Positions 8,081-16,674 are shown, counted from the first letter of the stretch. The stretch: 64,000 nucleotides of DNA from Deltaproteobacteria bacterium (GCA_019912665.1 JAIOIE010000021.1:62001-126000); one strand, 5' to 3'. Notes: a model not told the origin generated them from the sequence alone. Translations and numbers: made by a program.

Positions 8081-8459
8081 CTTTTTCCCCTCCTTTTTTT
8101 TCTGCGTCCCTGCGGAAAAACCTCCTCAGGCCTTCCTCGGCCCCGAAAAGGAAACTGAGGAAACTTATTAGCGGAAGCTTGATGTTATCGACCAGTAGCT
8201 CGCCAAGCCCGGTGACTTTGATACCCAGGTCCTTTACCCTCGTTACGAGCTCCTCGATATCGGCGGTCTGGTCCTTTGCCCTTGCTCCGATAAAGTTTAC
8301 TATCTCGACGGACTTCCTCGCCTCGAGCGTAAGGTCCTCGACCGCCTTGAAAGTCCTTTTAAGCTGCAGAACGGCGGGGATCGATGCTACTGCGAGAATG
8401 AAAAATCCTAAACCGATCAAAAAGATAGCGAGGTCGAAAATATCGGCACTTATCGTCAT
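8067..8459 (-). CDS. DUF948-type membrane protein
   Basis: A 130-residue protein with an N-terminal transmembrane helix (IFLIGLGFFILAVASIPAV) and a long amphipathic/coiled-coil stretch up to about residue 85, then a short hydrophobic patch and a charged tail. It matches DUF948 in layout. It has a strong Shine-Dalgarno (GGAGGGG) just before the ATG and a near-consensus promoter ending about 17 bases upstream of the start, so its leader is very short. First gene of a two-gene unit with the YtxH protein; likely envelope stress related by analogy only. Confidence 0.8.
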   Translation of the reverse strand: MTISADIFDLAIFLIGLGFFILAVASIPAVLQLKRTFKAVEDLTLEARKSVEIVNFIGARAKDQTADIEELVTRVKDLGIKVTGLGELLVDNIKLPLISFLSFLFGAEEGLRRFFRRDAEKKGGEKDEQL

Positions 8460-8475
8460 CTCCCCTCCTGTTCTC

Positions 8476-8503
8476 AGTATATCTATGATTAAACTTATGT
8501 CAA
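8476..8503 (-). promoter_or_regulatory. Sigma-70-type promoter of the DUF948-ytxH unit
   Basis: On the minus strand TTGACA, 16-base spacer, TATACT. Predicted start near 8469 gives a leader of about ten bases before the ATG at 8459. Confidence 0.7.
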
Positions 8504-8646
8504 GTCTTCCGGGGGCGCGCCCTGCATGCGCAACTATTTGAAATTATTATATTTTTGGGGAGGCACCCGCTCCCTCGGAGACAGCCCTTAACCGCATGTT
8601 GAAAGGCTTGGGTGATTCACTCTCGTTAAGACGGGGGATTAACCGC

Positions 8647-8676
8647 TTGACAGAAATCATTTGGGTACTGTATCAT
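8647..8676 (+). promoter_or_regulatory. Sigma-70-type promoter for the exported glycine-zipper protein gene
   Basis: TTGACA at 8647-8652, 18-base spacer, TATCAT at 8671-8676; predicted transcript start about 70 bases upstream of the ATG at 8751. Faces away from the DUF948 promoter; the 145 bases between them hold no gene. Confidence 0.65.
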
Positions 8677-8750
8677 GTTTGAGAGCGGCAGTCACCCGTT
8701 TATCGTTAAACGCATCGGTTCAAAGCGCTCGGGCGCATAAGGGAATAATA

Positions 8751-9137
8751 ATGAAAAAGATTATATCTCTCCTCATGCTAATCGCCTTTTTCGCCTCAGC
8801 GACTGGCGCTTATGCCGAGGACGCCATGCAGCGGACCCTAAGGGACTCTATCTACGGCGGCCTCATAGGCGGCCTTCTGGGCACTGCCGTCATGTTCCTT
8901 ACGGATGACCCCGGCGACCACATCGAATACATACCGACCGGCGCGGCCGTAGGCGTCCTTGTCGGCGCCGCATACGGCATCGGCCGGAGCATGCAGGACT
9001 CGTCCTTTGCCGAGGTGGAAAAGGACGGCACAATAAAGCTCGGGCTCCCGGTTGTCAAGGCGCAGAAGCTCTATGACGAGAAGCTCGACATGGTCGAAAA
9101 GATAGAGAGTATCGACCTTGTGCGGATAAAGTTTTAA
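8751..9137 (+). CDS. Exported glycine-rich membrane-associated protein, unknown function
   Basis: A 128-residue protein. It has a clean signal peptide (MKK, hydrophobic core, cleavage likely after AYA at about residue 22), then two short glycine-zipper-like hydrophobic segments (YGGLIGGLLGTAVMFL and TGAAVGVLVGAAYGIG) and a soluble tail. The longer frame from 8661 is rejected because the signal peptide starts at 8751. No family recognised; the layout suggests an outer-membrane or periplasmic helical-hairpin protein. Single-gene unit: own promoter upstream and a strong bidirectional terminator immediately after. Confidence 0.7.
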   Translation: MKKIISLLMLIAFFASATGAYAEDAMQRTLRDSIYGGLIGGLLGTAVMFLTDDPGDHIEYIPTGAAVGVLVGAAYGIGRSMQDSSFAEVEKDGTIKLGLPVVKAQKLYDEKLDMVEKIESIDLVRIKF

Positions 9138-9143
9138 GGGGAA

Positions 9144-9187
9144 CAAAAAAAAGCCCTGCATGCCTTAACATGCAGGGCTTTTTTTTG
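9144..9187. terminator. Bidirectional intrinsic terminator
   Basis: Twelve-base perfect stem AAGCCCTGCATG/CATGCAGGGCTT, loop of six, flanked by A and T tracts on both sides. Serves the gene ending at 9137 and possibly the leftward UPF0391 gene. Confidence 0.9.
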
Positions 9188-9207
9188 TTTCAGGCGGAGG
9201 TTTCAGG

Positions 9208-9393
9208 TCATTTCGTTATCTTCTTGTACCCGGAATACCCGAGGAACAGGAAAACCAGGAAGACGACGAGCGCTATTACGAAAAGGACCTGGGCTATCCA
9301 GGCTGCCGCGCCGGCTATGCCGGTGAAACCCAAAAGCCCCGCTATTATGGCTATTATAAAGAAAGTCAAAGCCCAGCCAAGCATTTCCCTCAC
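9208..9393 (-). CDS. UPF0391/DUF1328 small membrane protein
   Basis: A 61-residue protein with two transmembrane helices separated by [14 protein letters not shown]. The N-terminal [19 protein letters not shown] pattern is diagnostic for UPF0391 (YtjA/DUF1328). Function unknown; members are commonly stress- or biofilm-associated. ATG start with GGAGGTGAGGG immediately upstream. Single-gene unit. Confidence 0.92.
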   Translation of the reverse strand: MREMLGWALTFFIIAIIAGLLGFTGIAGAAAWIAQVLFVIALVVFLVFLFLGYSGYKKITK

Positions 9394-9552
9394 CTCCTGA
9401 CTTAATTATACCAAAACCCTTTGTTCCGCGCCTGCCCTGCACTCCAAAGTGAGAGCCGGACAATGCCGCTCCAGGCAGATGATTTACATCATGGAAAGGC
9501 GCGCGGGAATAAGATATAGTATTCACATACTTTTTCAAGGAGGCTTTTCTGA

Positions 9553-10023
9553 ATGATACTTCAGGCAGCGATTCTCCTCCACATACTGGCCGCCATATTC
9601 TGGATAGGGGGCATGCTCTTTCTTGTGCTCGTCATTGCGCCGTATCTAAAGAGCGTGCCGGACCCAAAGGCCAAATCGCAGATATACCAGGTCGTGGGCA
9701 AGCGATACAGGTTCTGGGGCTGGGTCGCGATAATCACGCTCCTTGTGACCGGCCCTGTGATGCTCTACTATCTCTGGGCGCTCCCGCCTTCCGCCATAAT
9801 CAACCCGGACCTCCATTCGGGCTTCGGGCAGGCGCTGGCCGCCAAGCTCGCCCTGGTCGCGCTTATCGTCATATCGAGCCTCGTCCACGACTTCTGGCTC
9901 GGACCCAGGGCGCGAAGCTCGCCTGGGTATTCGAATCTTGCGAAGATATTCGGGAGGACTAACCTCATGATAGCCCTCCTTATCGTCCTTTTCGCCACAT
10001 ATCTCCGGACCGGGGGCTTCTGA
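9553..10023 (+). CDS. CopD-like four-helix membrane protein
   Basis: A 156-residue integral membrane protein with four predicted helices. The N-terminal LLHILAAIFWIGGMLFLVL and the GFGQALAAKLALVALIVISSLVHDF stretch resemble the CopD/DUF4149 family of heme- or copper-site membrane proteins; conserved histidines are H10 and the one in LVHDF. The specific substrate is not known. AAGGAGG precedes the ATG. The stop overlaps the methyltransferase start (TGATG at 10021-10025), so both are co-translated. Confidence 0.7.
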   Translation: MILQAAILLHILAAIFWIGGMLFLVLVIAPYLKSVPDPKAKSQIYQVVGKRYRFWGWVAIITLLVTGPVMLYYLWALPPSAIINPDLHSGFGQALAAKLALVALIVISSLVHDFWLGPRARSSPGYSNLAKIFGRTNLMIALLIVLFATYLRTGGF

Positions 10024-10592
10024 TGCACAAGTTCAACCCGGAGCACCTCGAGAGGCTCATGAGCGAGGAGAGGGAGAAAGATCTCTCGCCAGAGCGGGTT
10101 TTGCGTGAGGCAGGACTCCGGGCAGGCCAGGCATTTGCCGATATAGGCTCTGGCCCCGGCTTTTTTACGATACCGGCAGCCAGGATAATTGGACCTACAG
10201 GCATGGCTTTTGCCGTCGACACGCAGGCGGATATGCTAATTTACCTCAGGGACAGGAAAAACCCTCCTGACAACGTCATCCTCATGAAATCCGAAGAGTA
10301 CGAGGTCCCCCTGGCCGACTTTACAGCCGATTTCGCGCTCATGGCTTTCGTGCTCCATGAGACCGGGGACAAGACCAGGCTCCTTCGCGAGGCAAGGAGG
10401 ATATTAAAGCCCGGAGGCACCCTCCTTCTCCTCGACTGGGAGAAAAAGGCCGAGGAAAAGGGCCCGCCCCTCGAAGAGCGCATACCTGCCGGGGACGCCA
10501 GGTCTTTTATGGAAGAATCCGGCTTTGACGTGGTCCAGGCTTCAAAGCTCAATCCCTCCCATTACCGAATCCTTGCAAGAAGGCCTCTCTGA
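10023..10592 (+). CDS. Class I SAM-dependent methyltransferase
   Basis: A 189-residue methyltransferase of the Methyltransf_11/UbiE-like type. Motif I is ADIGSGPGFF (about residues 38-47), the acidic end of beta-2 is AVDTQADML, and motif III is LKPGGTLLLLDWE. Small size and the loose C-terminal domain do not reveal the substrate. Overlaps the CopD-like gene stop by one base. Confidence 0.85.
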   Translation: MHKFNPEHLERLMSEEREKDLSPERVLREAGLRAGQAFADIGSGPGFFTIPAARIIGPTGMAFAVDTQADMLIYLRDRKNPPDNVILMKSEEYEVPLADFTADFALMAFVLHETGDKTRLLREARRILKPGGTLLLLDWEKKAEEKGPPLEERIPAGDARSFMEESGFDVVQASKLNPSHYRILARRPL

Positions 10593-10624
10593 TATAATCG
10601 GGTAAAAAGCGTTGGAGGACCGGA

Positions 10625-11161
10625 TTGGAGATAACCATCGAAGGCGCCAGGGTCTCTCTCGTAAAGGGGGACATCACCCTGCAGGAGACTGACGCAATCG
10701 TGAACGCCGCCAACTCCCGGCTCGCGGGCGGGGGCGGTGTGGACGGCGCGATCCACAGGGCCGGCGGCCCCGCCATAATGGAAGAGTGCAGGAAAATAGG
10801 AGGCTGCCCGACCGGGAGCGCTGTAATGACTACGGGCGGAAAGCTCCGCGCGAAATTCGTAATCCACGCGGTCGGCCCGATTTACAAGGACGGCCTCCAT
10901 AACGAGCCCATGCTCCTTGAGAGCGCGTACCGCTCTAGCCTCAAGCTCGCCTTGGAAAAGGGCCTCAAGTCCATAGCCTTCCCCTCCATAAGCACCGGCG
11001 CTTACGGATACCCTGTCGAGGCGGCCTCAAACGTGGCCCTTTCAACTGTCCAGGACTTTATAAAGGGGAACAAGGGCAGGCTGGACATCGTCCGTTTCGT
11101 CCTCTTTTCCGATTCCGACCACCTCGTATACAGCCGGACCCTCCGCTCACTTACGGAATAG
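10625..11161 (+). CDS. Macro domain protein, probable O-acetyl-ADP-ribose deacetylase
   Basis: A single macro domain, 178 residues. Ligand-binding motifs are visible: VKGDITLQETDAIVNAAN at the start, GGGGVDGAIHRAGG (phosphate-binding loop) and PSISTGAYGYP. This layout matches MacroD/YmdB-type hydrolases that remove ADP-ribose from acidic residues or deacetylate O-acetyl-ADP-ribose. TTG start, with GGAGG 6 bases upstream. A TATAAT hexamer at 10593 lies just upstream of the gene, though its -35 is poor. Confidence 0.92.
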   Translation: MEITIEGARVSLVKGDITLQETDAIVNAANSRLAGGGGVDGAIHRAGGPAIMEECRKIGGCPTGSAVMTTGGKLRAKFVIHAVGPIYKDGLHNEPMLLESAYRSSLKLALEKGLKSIAFPSISTGAYGYPVEAASNVALSTVQDFIKGNKGRLDIVRFVLFSDSDHLVYSRTLRSLTE

Positions 11162-11180
11162 CCCAATTACCAAGCCTGCC

Positions 11181-11209
11181 TTGAAATGTCCCCCGGAAAG
11201 GACTATAGT
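11181..11209 (+). promoter_or_regulatory. Sigma-70-type promoter for the rhodanese gene
   Basis: TTGAAA at 11181-11186, 17-base spacer, TATAGT at 11204-11209. The leader to the ATG at 11313 is about 97 bases. Confidence 0.6.
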
Positions 11210-11312
11210 CAATCAGATGGATTTTTTTAGCTCCGGGAGGAGAGTCTTTATCCGGGATTTCCCTTCCGGGCAATAAAAGGCAAAGGCTTCGGCACGGCAG
11301 GAGGTAATCGCC

Positions 11313-11660
11313 ATGGTCAGGGACTTGACAAGGGAAGATCTCAAGGAAATGATGGACAGCGGAGAGAGCTTTGTCCTGGTGAACGTGCTCGACCCGGAGG
11401 ATTTCGAATACGAGCACATATGCGGCTCCATAAACATACCCGCCCCGACGATAGGCAGGGACGCACCGAATATCTTGAACAAGGACGATACAGTAGTCCT
11501 CTACTGCTCCGGTCCCAGGTGCGTTGCGAGCGCCATAGCGGCCGATAAGCTGGACTCCCTCGGCTTTAGCGATATCTGGAGGTACGAGGGAGGGATTAAG
11601 GAGTGGAAAGAAGCGGGATACTGCATCGAAGGACAGGCGTACAAAGGGAGGGCGGCATAG
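11313..11660 (+). CDS. Single-domain rhodanese-like protein
   Basis: A 115-residue single rhodanese domain. The active-site loop is YCSGPRCVAS, with the first cysteine (about residue 69) in the persulfide-carrying position; the preceding substrate motif includes ICGSINIPAP in place of the usual GHIPGAINIP. Probably a cytosolic sulfur carrier or sulfurtransferase; partner unknown. GGAGG about 10 bases before the ATG. Own promoter and terminator. Confidence 0.9.
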   Translation: MVRDLTREDLKEMMDSGESFVLVNVLDPEDFEYEHICGSINIPAPTIGRDAPNILNKDDTVVLYCSGPRCVASAIAADKLDSLGFSDIWRYEGGIKEWKEAGYCIEGQAYKGRAA

Positions 11661-11671
11661 CCCCTTCCCGG

Positions 11672-11724
11672 GCCGTTCCGGCGGGCTTCGAAAAAAACGC
11701 GGCCCCCCGGAACGGCTTTTTTTT
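11672..11724 (+). terminator. Intrinsic terminator after the rhodanese gene
   Basis: Stem GCCGTTCCGG/CCGGAACGGC with a long loop, followed by eight T residues. Confidence 0.8.
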
Positions 11725-11746
11725 GATTCAAGCACCGGGCCCGCAC

Positions 11747-12544
11747 TTATTCGCCGACCTTCGCAAGGAGCCCCTTCCTCCTCACCACCCTGAAGTTCCA
11801 GTAAAAGAAAAGGACTGAAAGCACTATATAGACGAAGTTCAGAGCTGCTGCGGCCGCCACCTCCCTGGCCGGGAACTCGCCTGTATTGAGGACGAGCCTC
11901 ATGCCCTCGAAAATATGCGCCGCGGGTATGTAGTTGGCGACCGCGCGGAGGAACCACGGCAGGACCTCGACCGGATAGAAAACTGCCGAGACCGGCTGGA
12001 ACAGGAGCGCAACACCCCAGGCGAGCACCTCGGCCTCCTGCCCGAACCTGAGTATCAGGGAGGTGGTCAGTATGCCGACCGCCCATCCCATTACGATAAG
12101 GTTAAGGACGAGCGGCACGAGCGTAAGCCCCAGAGCGAAGATATTGAAGGCATAGAGGAGCCACGCGAGCGTGACCATTACAGTCGCTGTAAGGACGAGC
12201 TTTATGGTGCTGAGGAAAAGGAGCGAGAGTATGTATTCCGTCGCGCTCAGCGGGCTTACGAATATGTTGAGGAGGTTCCTCGACCAGACGTCTTCGAGGA
12301 ACGAGACGGATATGCCCTGCTGGCTCCTGAAGAGGAGGTCCCAGAGTATGAGCGCGCCTATGAAGAAGGTCACGAAACCGGGGACGGCTCCTTCTTGCCG
12401 CGATAGATAGACGGTCACGAATCCCCAGACAAGGAGGTCCAGGACCGGCCAGTATAAAATCTCCATGAGCCTCGGGAGGCTCCTTTTATAGAGATAAAGG
12501 TGGCGTATGGTGTAGGCCAGTATCCTCTGGTGCCTCCGGCTCAC
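11747..12544 (-). CDS. ABC-2 type transporter permease
   Basis: A 265-residue inner-membrane protein with six predicted helices: one near the N-terminus after a basic cytosolic segment, then PVLDLLVWGFVTVYL, and a C-terminal pair near SVLFFYWNFRVV. ABC2_membrane layout as in drug, polysaccharide or nodulation-factor exporters (NodJ-like). The start overlaps the ATPase stop as ATGA (12541-12544), so the two form one exporter. Cargo cannot be deduced from context. Confidence 0.88.
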   Translation of the reverse strand: MSRRHQRILAYTIRHLYLYKRSLPRLMEILYWPVLDLLVWGFVTVYLSRQEGAVPGFVTFFIGALILWDLLFRSQQGISVSFLEDVWSRNLLNIFVSPLSATEYILSLLFLSTIKLVLTATVMVTLAWLLYAFNIFALGLTLVPLVLNLIVMGWAVGILTTSLILRFGQEAEVLAWGVALLFQPVSAVFYPVEVLPWFLRAVANYIPAAHIFEGMRLVLNTGEFPAREVAAAAALNFVYIVLSVLFFYWNFRVVRRKGLLAKVGE

Positions 12545-13272
12545 TTTCCTGGCCTCGCTATTTTTATGAACACCTCCTCAAGGGTCCTGCCCCCGAACTC
12601 CCGGAGTATGCTCTCCGGGTCGCCGACCGCGATTATCCGCCCCCTGTCCATGAATATCACCCTGTCGCACATCTCTTCCATCTCCTTCATATTGTGGGAG
12701 GTATAGAGGATTGAGAGCCCCTCCTCCTCCTTTATTTTTCTAAGAAGGCTGCGCGTCTTGTCTGCCATGTCGGGGTCGAGGCTCGCAGTGGGCTCGTCAA
12801 GGAAGAGCACCCTGGGCCTGTTGAGGAGCGCCTTGCATAGGCACACCCTCGTTATCTGGCCGGAAGAGAGCCTCCGCGTGGGCGTGTCCTTTATGTCGAT
12901 TATCTCGAAGATGGTGAGGAGTTCCCTTATCCTCTCCTTCCTGTCCCTCACGCCATAGAGGCGGGAGAAGACCGTCAGGTTCTCCTCGACGGTAAGCGAA
13001 TATGGTAGCGAGATATAAGAGGACGAGAAATTGACCTGCCGTAGTATCTCCTCCCTCTCCGCTTCTATGTCCAGGCCGAATATCCTTATCTCGCCGGAGG
13101 TGGGTGTCGTGAGGCCGAGGAGCATCTGGAGGGTGGTAGTCTTACCGGCGCCGTTCGGGCCGATAAGGCCCAGTATCTCGCCCTCTCGCATCTCGAAAGA
13201 GATGCCGTCTACGGCCTTCTTCTGCCTGTTGAATATCTTGGTTAGTCCTCTTACCTCTACTATCGCGCTCAT
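12541..13272 (-). CDS. ABC transporter ATP-binding protein
   Basis: A 243-residue ATPase. Walker A is GPNGAGKTT (residues 38-46), signature LSSGQITRV (Q in the fourth signature position's neighbourhood rather than the usual GGQ), Walker B VLFLDEP, and the H-loop TSHNM. The start is set at the ATG of MSAIVEVRGL with AAAGG upstream; the longer frame to 13362 adds an atypical 30-residue arginine-rich tail. Pairs with the adjacent permease; together an ABC-2 exporter. Confidence 0.92.
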   Translation of the reverse strand: MSAIVEVRGLTKIFNRQKKAVDGISFEMREGEILGLIGPNGAGKTTTLQMLLGLTTPTSGEIRIFGLDIEAEREEILRQVNFSSSYISLPYSLTVEENLTVFSRLYGVRDRKERIRELLTIFEIIDIKDTPTRRLSSGQITRVCLCKALLNRPRVLFLDEPTASLDPDMADKTRSLLRKIKEEEGLSILYTSHNMKEMEEMCDRVIFMDRGRIIAVGDPESILREFGGRTLEEVFIKIARPGK

Positions 13273-13387
13273 TATGAGAGACCTTTCGGCCCGTACCGCC
13301 CTGACTTCTTCAGAGCGTCTGCCGGCCAGGCGCATTGTATAACCTATTCTATCGCAAAACAAGGCGTCGGCTCAAAGTAGCCACTTC

Positions 13388-13416
13388 TTGCGGCGCCCCT
13401 GCCTGTCTGATAGACT
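13388..13416 (+). promoter_or_regulatory. Possible promoter of the site-2 protease gene
   Basis: TTGCGG, 17-base spacer, TAGACT, ending 45 bases before the ATG at 13461. Matches are partial. Confidence 0.4.
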
Positions 13417-13460
13417 CTAATTAAAGCCGGGCGGGAACGAATAAACCCAGAGAGAGCAAA

Positions 13461-14591
13461 ATGAACGGCAGGGGAATAAAACTCCTCAAGGTGCTCGGCA
13501 TACAGGTATCGATCGACTATACCTGGTTCATAATCTTCGCCATCTTCGCCTGGTCGCTCGCCTACGGCTATTTCCCTTTCACGCTCCCCGGCCTGGGTCC
13601 CGGCACTTACGTGATCATGGGCATTGTCTCGGCCCTGCTCCTCTTCGCCTGCGTCCTGATCCACGAGATATCGCATTCATACACGGCTAACAGGCTGGCC
13701 CTGGACATACGGGAGATAACACTTTTCATATTCGGCGGTGTCGCGCAGCTCACAAAAGAGCCGGAGGACGCGAAGACCGAACTGAAGATCGCCATAGCAG
13801 GGCCGGCGGCAAGCCTGGTGCTCGCGATATTCTTCTGGATAAGCTCCCGCGCGGTAAGCGGCGAAACCTACCCGGTCCTCAACTCCATACTGGGCTATCT
13901 CGCCCTCATAAACCTGGTCCTTCTGATATTCAACATGATACCCGGTTTCCCGCTAGACGGCGGCAGGGTCTTCAGGGCCCTCTGGTGGCTCAAGACCGGC
14001 GACCTGAACAGGGCCACTAGGGTGGCGAGCGACATAGGAAAGGGGTTCGCCCTATTCCTAATAGTCGCGGGCTTCATGCAGATATTCGTGGGGAACTTCA
14101 TAGGAGGGCTCTGGTTCGTGCTCATCGGCGTTTTCGTCAGGCAGGCCGCGGAAAGCGGCTACCAGCAGGTCGTGATAAAGAGGGCGCTCGAAGGGCTTAA
14201 GGTCAAGGACCTCATGTCCTCGCCCGTCATTACCGTGAGCGAGGACAAGACCGTCTCGGAAGCGGTGGAGAACTATTTTTTCAGGCACCACCACGCGAGC
14301 TATCCCGTCACCTCGAACGGCCATATAGCCGGGCTTCTGACCCTGAATAACGTAAGGTCGGTCGAGAAGGCGAAATGGAGCGGTACAAGGGTGGGCGAGG
14401 TCATGGAGAAGCTCGGCCCCGAGGACTCGCTCAGCCCCGAAGACAACGCCCTTGACGCCCTCACAAGGATGATGGGCAATAACCATATAGGGCGCTTTCC
14501 GGTCATCAAAAAAAACGGCGAGCTCGTGGGCATAATATCGAGGCGCGACATAATGAAGATGCTCGAGTTCAAGGCCGGCCTGGAAAAATAG
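13461..14591 (+). CDS. Site-2 protease family zinc metalloprotease with CBS pair
   Basis: A 376-residue intramembrane protease of the M50B/SpoIVFB-like group. The zinc site is HEISH (H68, E69, H72) and the third ligand is D166 in PGFPLDGGR. Six or so helices occupy residues 15-220, followed by two CBS domains (about 245-300 and 310-370) that usually bind adenine nucleotides and regulate activity. Likely cleaves a membrane-bound regulator; none is identifiable nearby. GAGAG upstream of the ATG. Confidence 0.92.
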   Translation: MNGRGIKLLKVLGIQVSIDYTWFIIFAIFAWSLAYGYFPFTLPGLGPGTYVIMGIVSALLLFACVLIHEISHSYTANRLALDIREITLFIFGGVAQLTKEPEDAKTELKIAIAGPAASLVLAIFFWISSRAVSGETYPVLNSILGYLALINLVLLIFNMIPGFPLDGGRVFRALWWLKTGDLNRATRVASDIGKGFALFLIVAGFMQIFVGNFIGGLWFVLIGVFVRQAAESGYQQVVIKRALEGLKVKDLMSSPVITVSEDKTVSEAVENYFFRHHHASYPVTSNGHIAGLLTLNNVRSVEKAKWSGTRVGEVMEKLGPEDSLSPEDNALDALTRMMGNNHIGRFPVIKKNGELVGIISRRDIMKMLEFKAGLEK

Positions 14592-14594
14592 CTC

Positions 14595-15017
14595 CTATTT
14601 GAGGAGCACCACTCCCCCCACCACGAGGGCTATCCCGGCAAGCTTCTGCAATGTAAACGCCTCGCCCAGGAAAAGGACCGAGACGAAGAGGGCCACTAGC
14701 GGATAGGTCGCGGCGACCGGCACCACGACCGACGCCTCACCGGCCTTCAAGGCGGAGTAGAACGCGAACTGGCCCAAAAGGCCCGCAAGCACGCCGCCTG
14801 CCGCCAGGAAAAGCGCGCTCCTCAAGTCGACATTCGCTACCTCGCCCATCCTCCCCATGAAAAAGACCCCGGCGACGACTATGGCCGCTATAGGTATCGT
14901 CCTTATGAATACGCCCAGGAACGGGTCTATGGGCCCCTTGAGGCCGATCTTCTCAAATGCCGGCGCGAGGCCCCATACCAGGGCCGCGAGCACGGCGAAG
15001 ATAAACGATTTGTCCAT
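14595..15017 (-). CDS. EamA family half-size membrane transporter
   Basis: A 140-residue protein with about five hydrophobic helices, corresponding to one EamA repeat (full members have two repeats and about 300 residues). AALVWGLAPAFEKIGLKG at the N-terminus and SALKAGEASVVVPVAATYPLVALF in the middle are typical. It would have to work as a dimer. Substrate unknown. GGAGGA precedes the ATG. Confidence 0.85.
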   Translation of the reverse strand: MDKSFIFAVLAALVWGLAPAFEKIGLKGPIDPFLGVFIRTIPIAAIVVAGVFFMGRMGEVANVDLRSALFLAAGGVLAGLLGQFAFYSALKAGEASVVVPVAATYPLVALFVSVLFLGEAFTLQKLAGIALVVGGVVLLK

Positions 15018-15091
15018 TCGAAAATCCTCCTCAAAAGCCTGTATATCGTCATATTCTACCGCATCGCGCCGCCCGTTATAAAGTCCGAAAT

Positions 15092-15122
15092 AAAAAAGCC
15101 CCTGCCGTTGAGGCGGCAGGGG
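15092..15122 (-). terminator. Intrinsic terminator reading leftward
   Basis: On the minus strand, stem CCCCTGCCG/CGGCAGGGG followed by six T residues. It lies downstream of the carbonic anhydrase gene and of a family A repeat. Confidence 0.75.
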
Positions 15123-15149
15123 TGGACCGGCGAAATACGGTTACGGCAT

Positions 15150-15282
15150 CCTCTTAAAATTAGAGATTTTCCACGCAATCAAGGAGGGCCGGGAATAAAA
15201 AGCGGAGCATATATGACAATATGTGAGCATTTTTATTCCCGGCCTGACAAAGAGTCCGGGGAAAAGATCAATTTTTAGAGGT
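15150..15282 (+). repeat. Family A dispersed repeat, copy 1
   Basis: About 133 bp, non-coding. It starts with a CTCTTAAAATTAGAG block and ends with its near-complement ATTTTTAGAGG. Inside is a perfect hairpin arm pair, GCCGGGAATAAAAA and TTTTTATTCCCGGC, around an AT-rich loop with CATAT/ATATG. It ends six bases before the stop of the leftward carbonic anhydrase gene. Confidence 0.88.
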
Positions 15283-15288
15283 TGCCAG

Positions 15289-16053
15289 CTACTGACTTAC
15301 CTTCAGGACCCTCTCGTTCAGGGGCTGCACGGGCCTGTTGTTCTTGCTCATTATGTCACTTATCTCTTTTATCTGGGCAGCCGACATCTGTATGGGTTTC
15401 TTGAGCACTATCCACTTGACGCTCTCGCTGCAGGGAGGGGTGGTAAGCGACCCGGAGTAGGTGAAATATCCGCTCTCCGAAGGGATAAGCTCGCCGGCGT
15501 TTATGCTCGCCTCGACCGACTTCTTCTCTCCGGCCTTTGCCGGGAGGTTGGACCATATCGCGCTGTAGGCCGGGTTCTCCGACCCTTCCTCTATAAGGAC
15601 GCCGACGACCGCGAGCTGGCCCTTGCCGTTTTTGTGCACGAGGTGTATCTCGTTCCCGTATGATTTCCCGTCGACCGTGTGCTCGCTCGGCGTATGGAAA
15701 TGGAACTGCACAAGGCCGTACTCGGAGCCGTCCACGGCTATCGAGCTGCCCCCGTCATAGTTAACCTGAACGGTGTGGCCGTTGTTCACGATATTGAGCT
15801 TGGAGGAGCCGTACTTGAACTCTATTTTAGAGAGCGCCTCGGGCGCTGCGTTCGAGAGGTCTATGGGGGACTGCGTCTTCCCCTCGGAACAGGCCTGGAA
15901 CTCCTTTGACATATGCCCCCAATGCTCGGGGCCGTGCTCCCCCTCGTAGGACCAGTGCGGGCCGTGCTTGTCCGCCGCCATGAGGCCGGCGGACGGAAGG
16001 CTCAACCCGAGCGCGACGATTGCGGCAAAGATGACCTTTCTACCTGAAATCAT
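15289..16053 (-). CDS. Alpha-class carbonic anhydrase, periplasmic
   Basis: Interconverts CO2 and bicarbonate. A 254-residue preprotein with a signal peptide (ISGRK, hydrophobic core, likely cleavage after LMAA). The zinc motif is FHFHTPSEHTVDG, with the third histidine in EIHLVHKN, and the substrate pocket shows GSLTTPPCSESVKW. The start is the ATG preceded by AAAGGAG at the right distance; the longer TTG start would run through that Shine-Dalgarno sequence. Periplasmic carbonic anhydrase fits bicarbonate supply or pH handling. Promoter at 16103-16131. Confidence 0.95.
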   Translation of the reverse strand: MISGRKVIFAAIVALGLSLPSAGLMAADKHGPHWSYEGEHGPEHWGHMSKEFQACSEGKTQSPIDLSNAAPEALSKIEFKYGSSKLNIVNNGHTVQVNYDGGSSIAVDGSEYGLVQFHFHTPSEHTVDGKSYGNEIHLVHKNGKGQLAVVGVLIEEGSENPAYSAIWSNLPAKAGEKKSVEASINAGELIPSESGYFTYSGSLTTPPCSESVKWIVLKKPIQMSAAQIKEISDIMSKNNRPVQPLNERVLKVSQ

Positions 16054-16102
16054 GTTCGGAGCTCCTTTCAAATGTGTTTTGACCCTCTATCCATAAGCGC
16101 GG

Positions 16103-16131
16103 ATTATATATCCAGCCTCTCGTTAACGCAA
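16103..16131 (-). promoter_or_regulatory. Sigma-70-type promoter of the carbonic anhydrase gene
   Basis: Minus strand TTGCGT, 17-base spacer, TATAAT; leader of roughly 45 bases. Confidence 0.65.
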
Positions 16132-16150
16132 CCCTCACGTGGAGCGCGCC

Positions 16151-16642
16151 CTACCTGTCGGCCTTCCTGAAGAGCAGGTCATGGAGAGTGTATATTTCGG
16201 TCACCTCGTATTCCTTCCTGCCCGAAGGCAGGCTCACCACCACCTCGTCCCCGACGCCCTTGTTCAAGAGGGCCTTGCCGATTGGAGAGCTCACGGATAT
16301 CTTCCCGTTCCTCGGGTCCACCTCCTCGGGCGTGACGAGCTCGAATATGGCCTCCTCGCCGGTTGCGAGGTCCTCGAGGTGTATCCTCGAGCCGAAGCCT
16401 GCGGAGCCCCTGGGTATGTCGTCGAGCTTAAGCGAGCTAAGCGTATTTATTCTGGCGGAAAGGTGCGCGGCGCGTGCCTGCAGGAACGACTGCCTGTGCT
16501 TGGCTGCTTCATATTCCGCGTTCTCGCGCAGATCGCCGTGCGCGGCGGCCTTCTGGAGCTCCTTGGGCACATCGACCCTGAGCTCTCTCTCCACCTTCTG
16601 AAGCTCCTCCTTGAGCTGTTTTATTATCGGAAGCTCGTGCAT
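16151..16642 (-). CDS. greA: Transcription elongation factor GreA
   Basis: GreA rescues backtracked RNA polymerase by stimulating transcript cleavage through the secondary channel. The 163-residue protein has the N-terminal coiled coil with the acidic tip GDLRENAEYEAAK (D and E that position Mg2+), and the C-terminal FKBP-like domain with SPIGKALLNKGVGDEVVV. Length is normal. It follows rlmD by 32 bases on the same strand. Confidence 0.95.
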   Translation of the reverse strand: MHELPIIKQLKEELQKVERELRVDVPKELQKAAAHGDLRENAEYEAAKHRQSFLQARAAHLSARINTLSSLKLDDIPRGSAGFGSRIHLEDLATGEEAIFELVTPEEVDPRNGKISVSSPIGKALLNKGVGDEVVVSLPSGRKEYEVTEIYTLHDLLFRKADR

Positions 16643-16674
16643 TGTCTTCTCCCGTTTCGATGTTGAAAAAAAAC

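Noticed and set aside
11151-12086. 311-codon minus strand frame over the rhodanese and permease genes
   Set aside because: Conflicts with the rhodanese and ABC permease frames, which are well supported.
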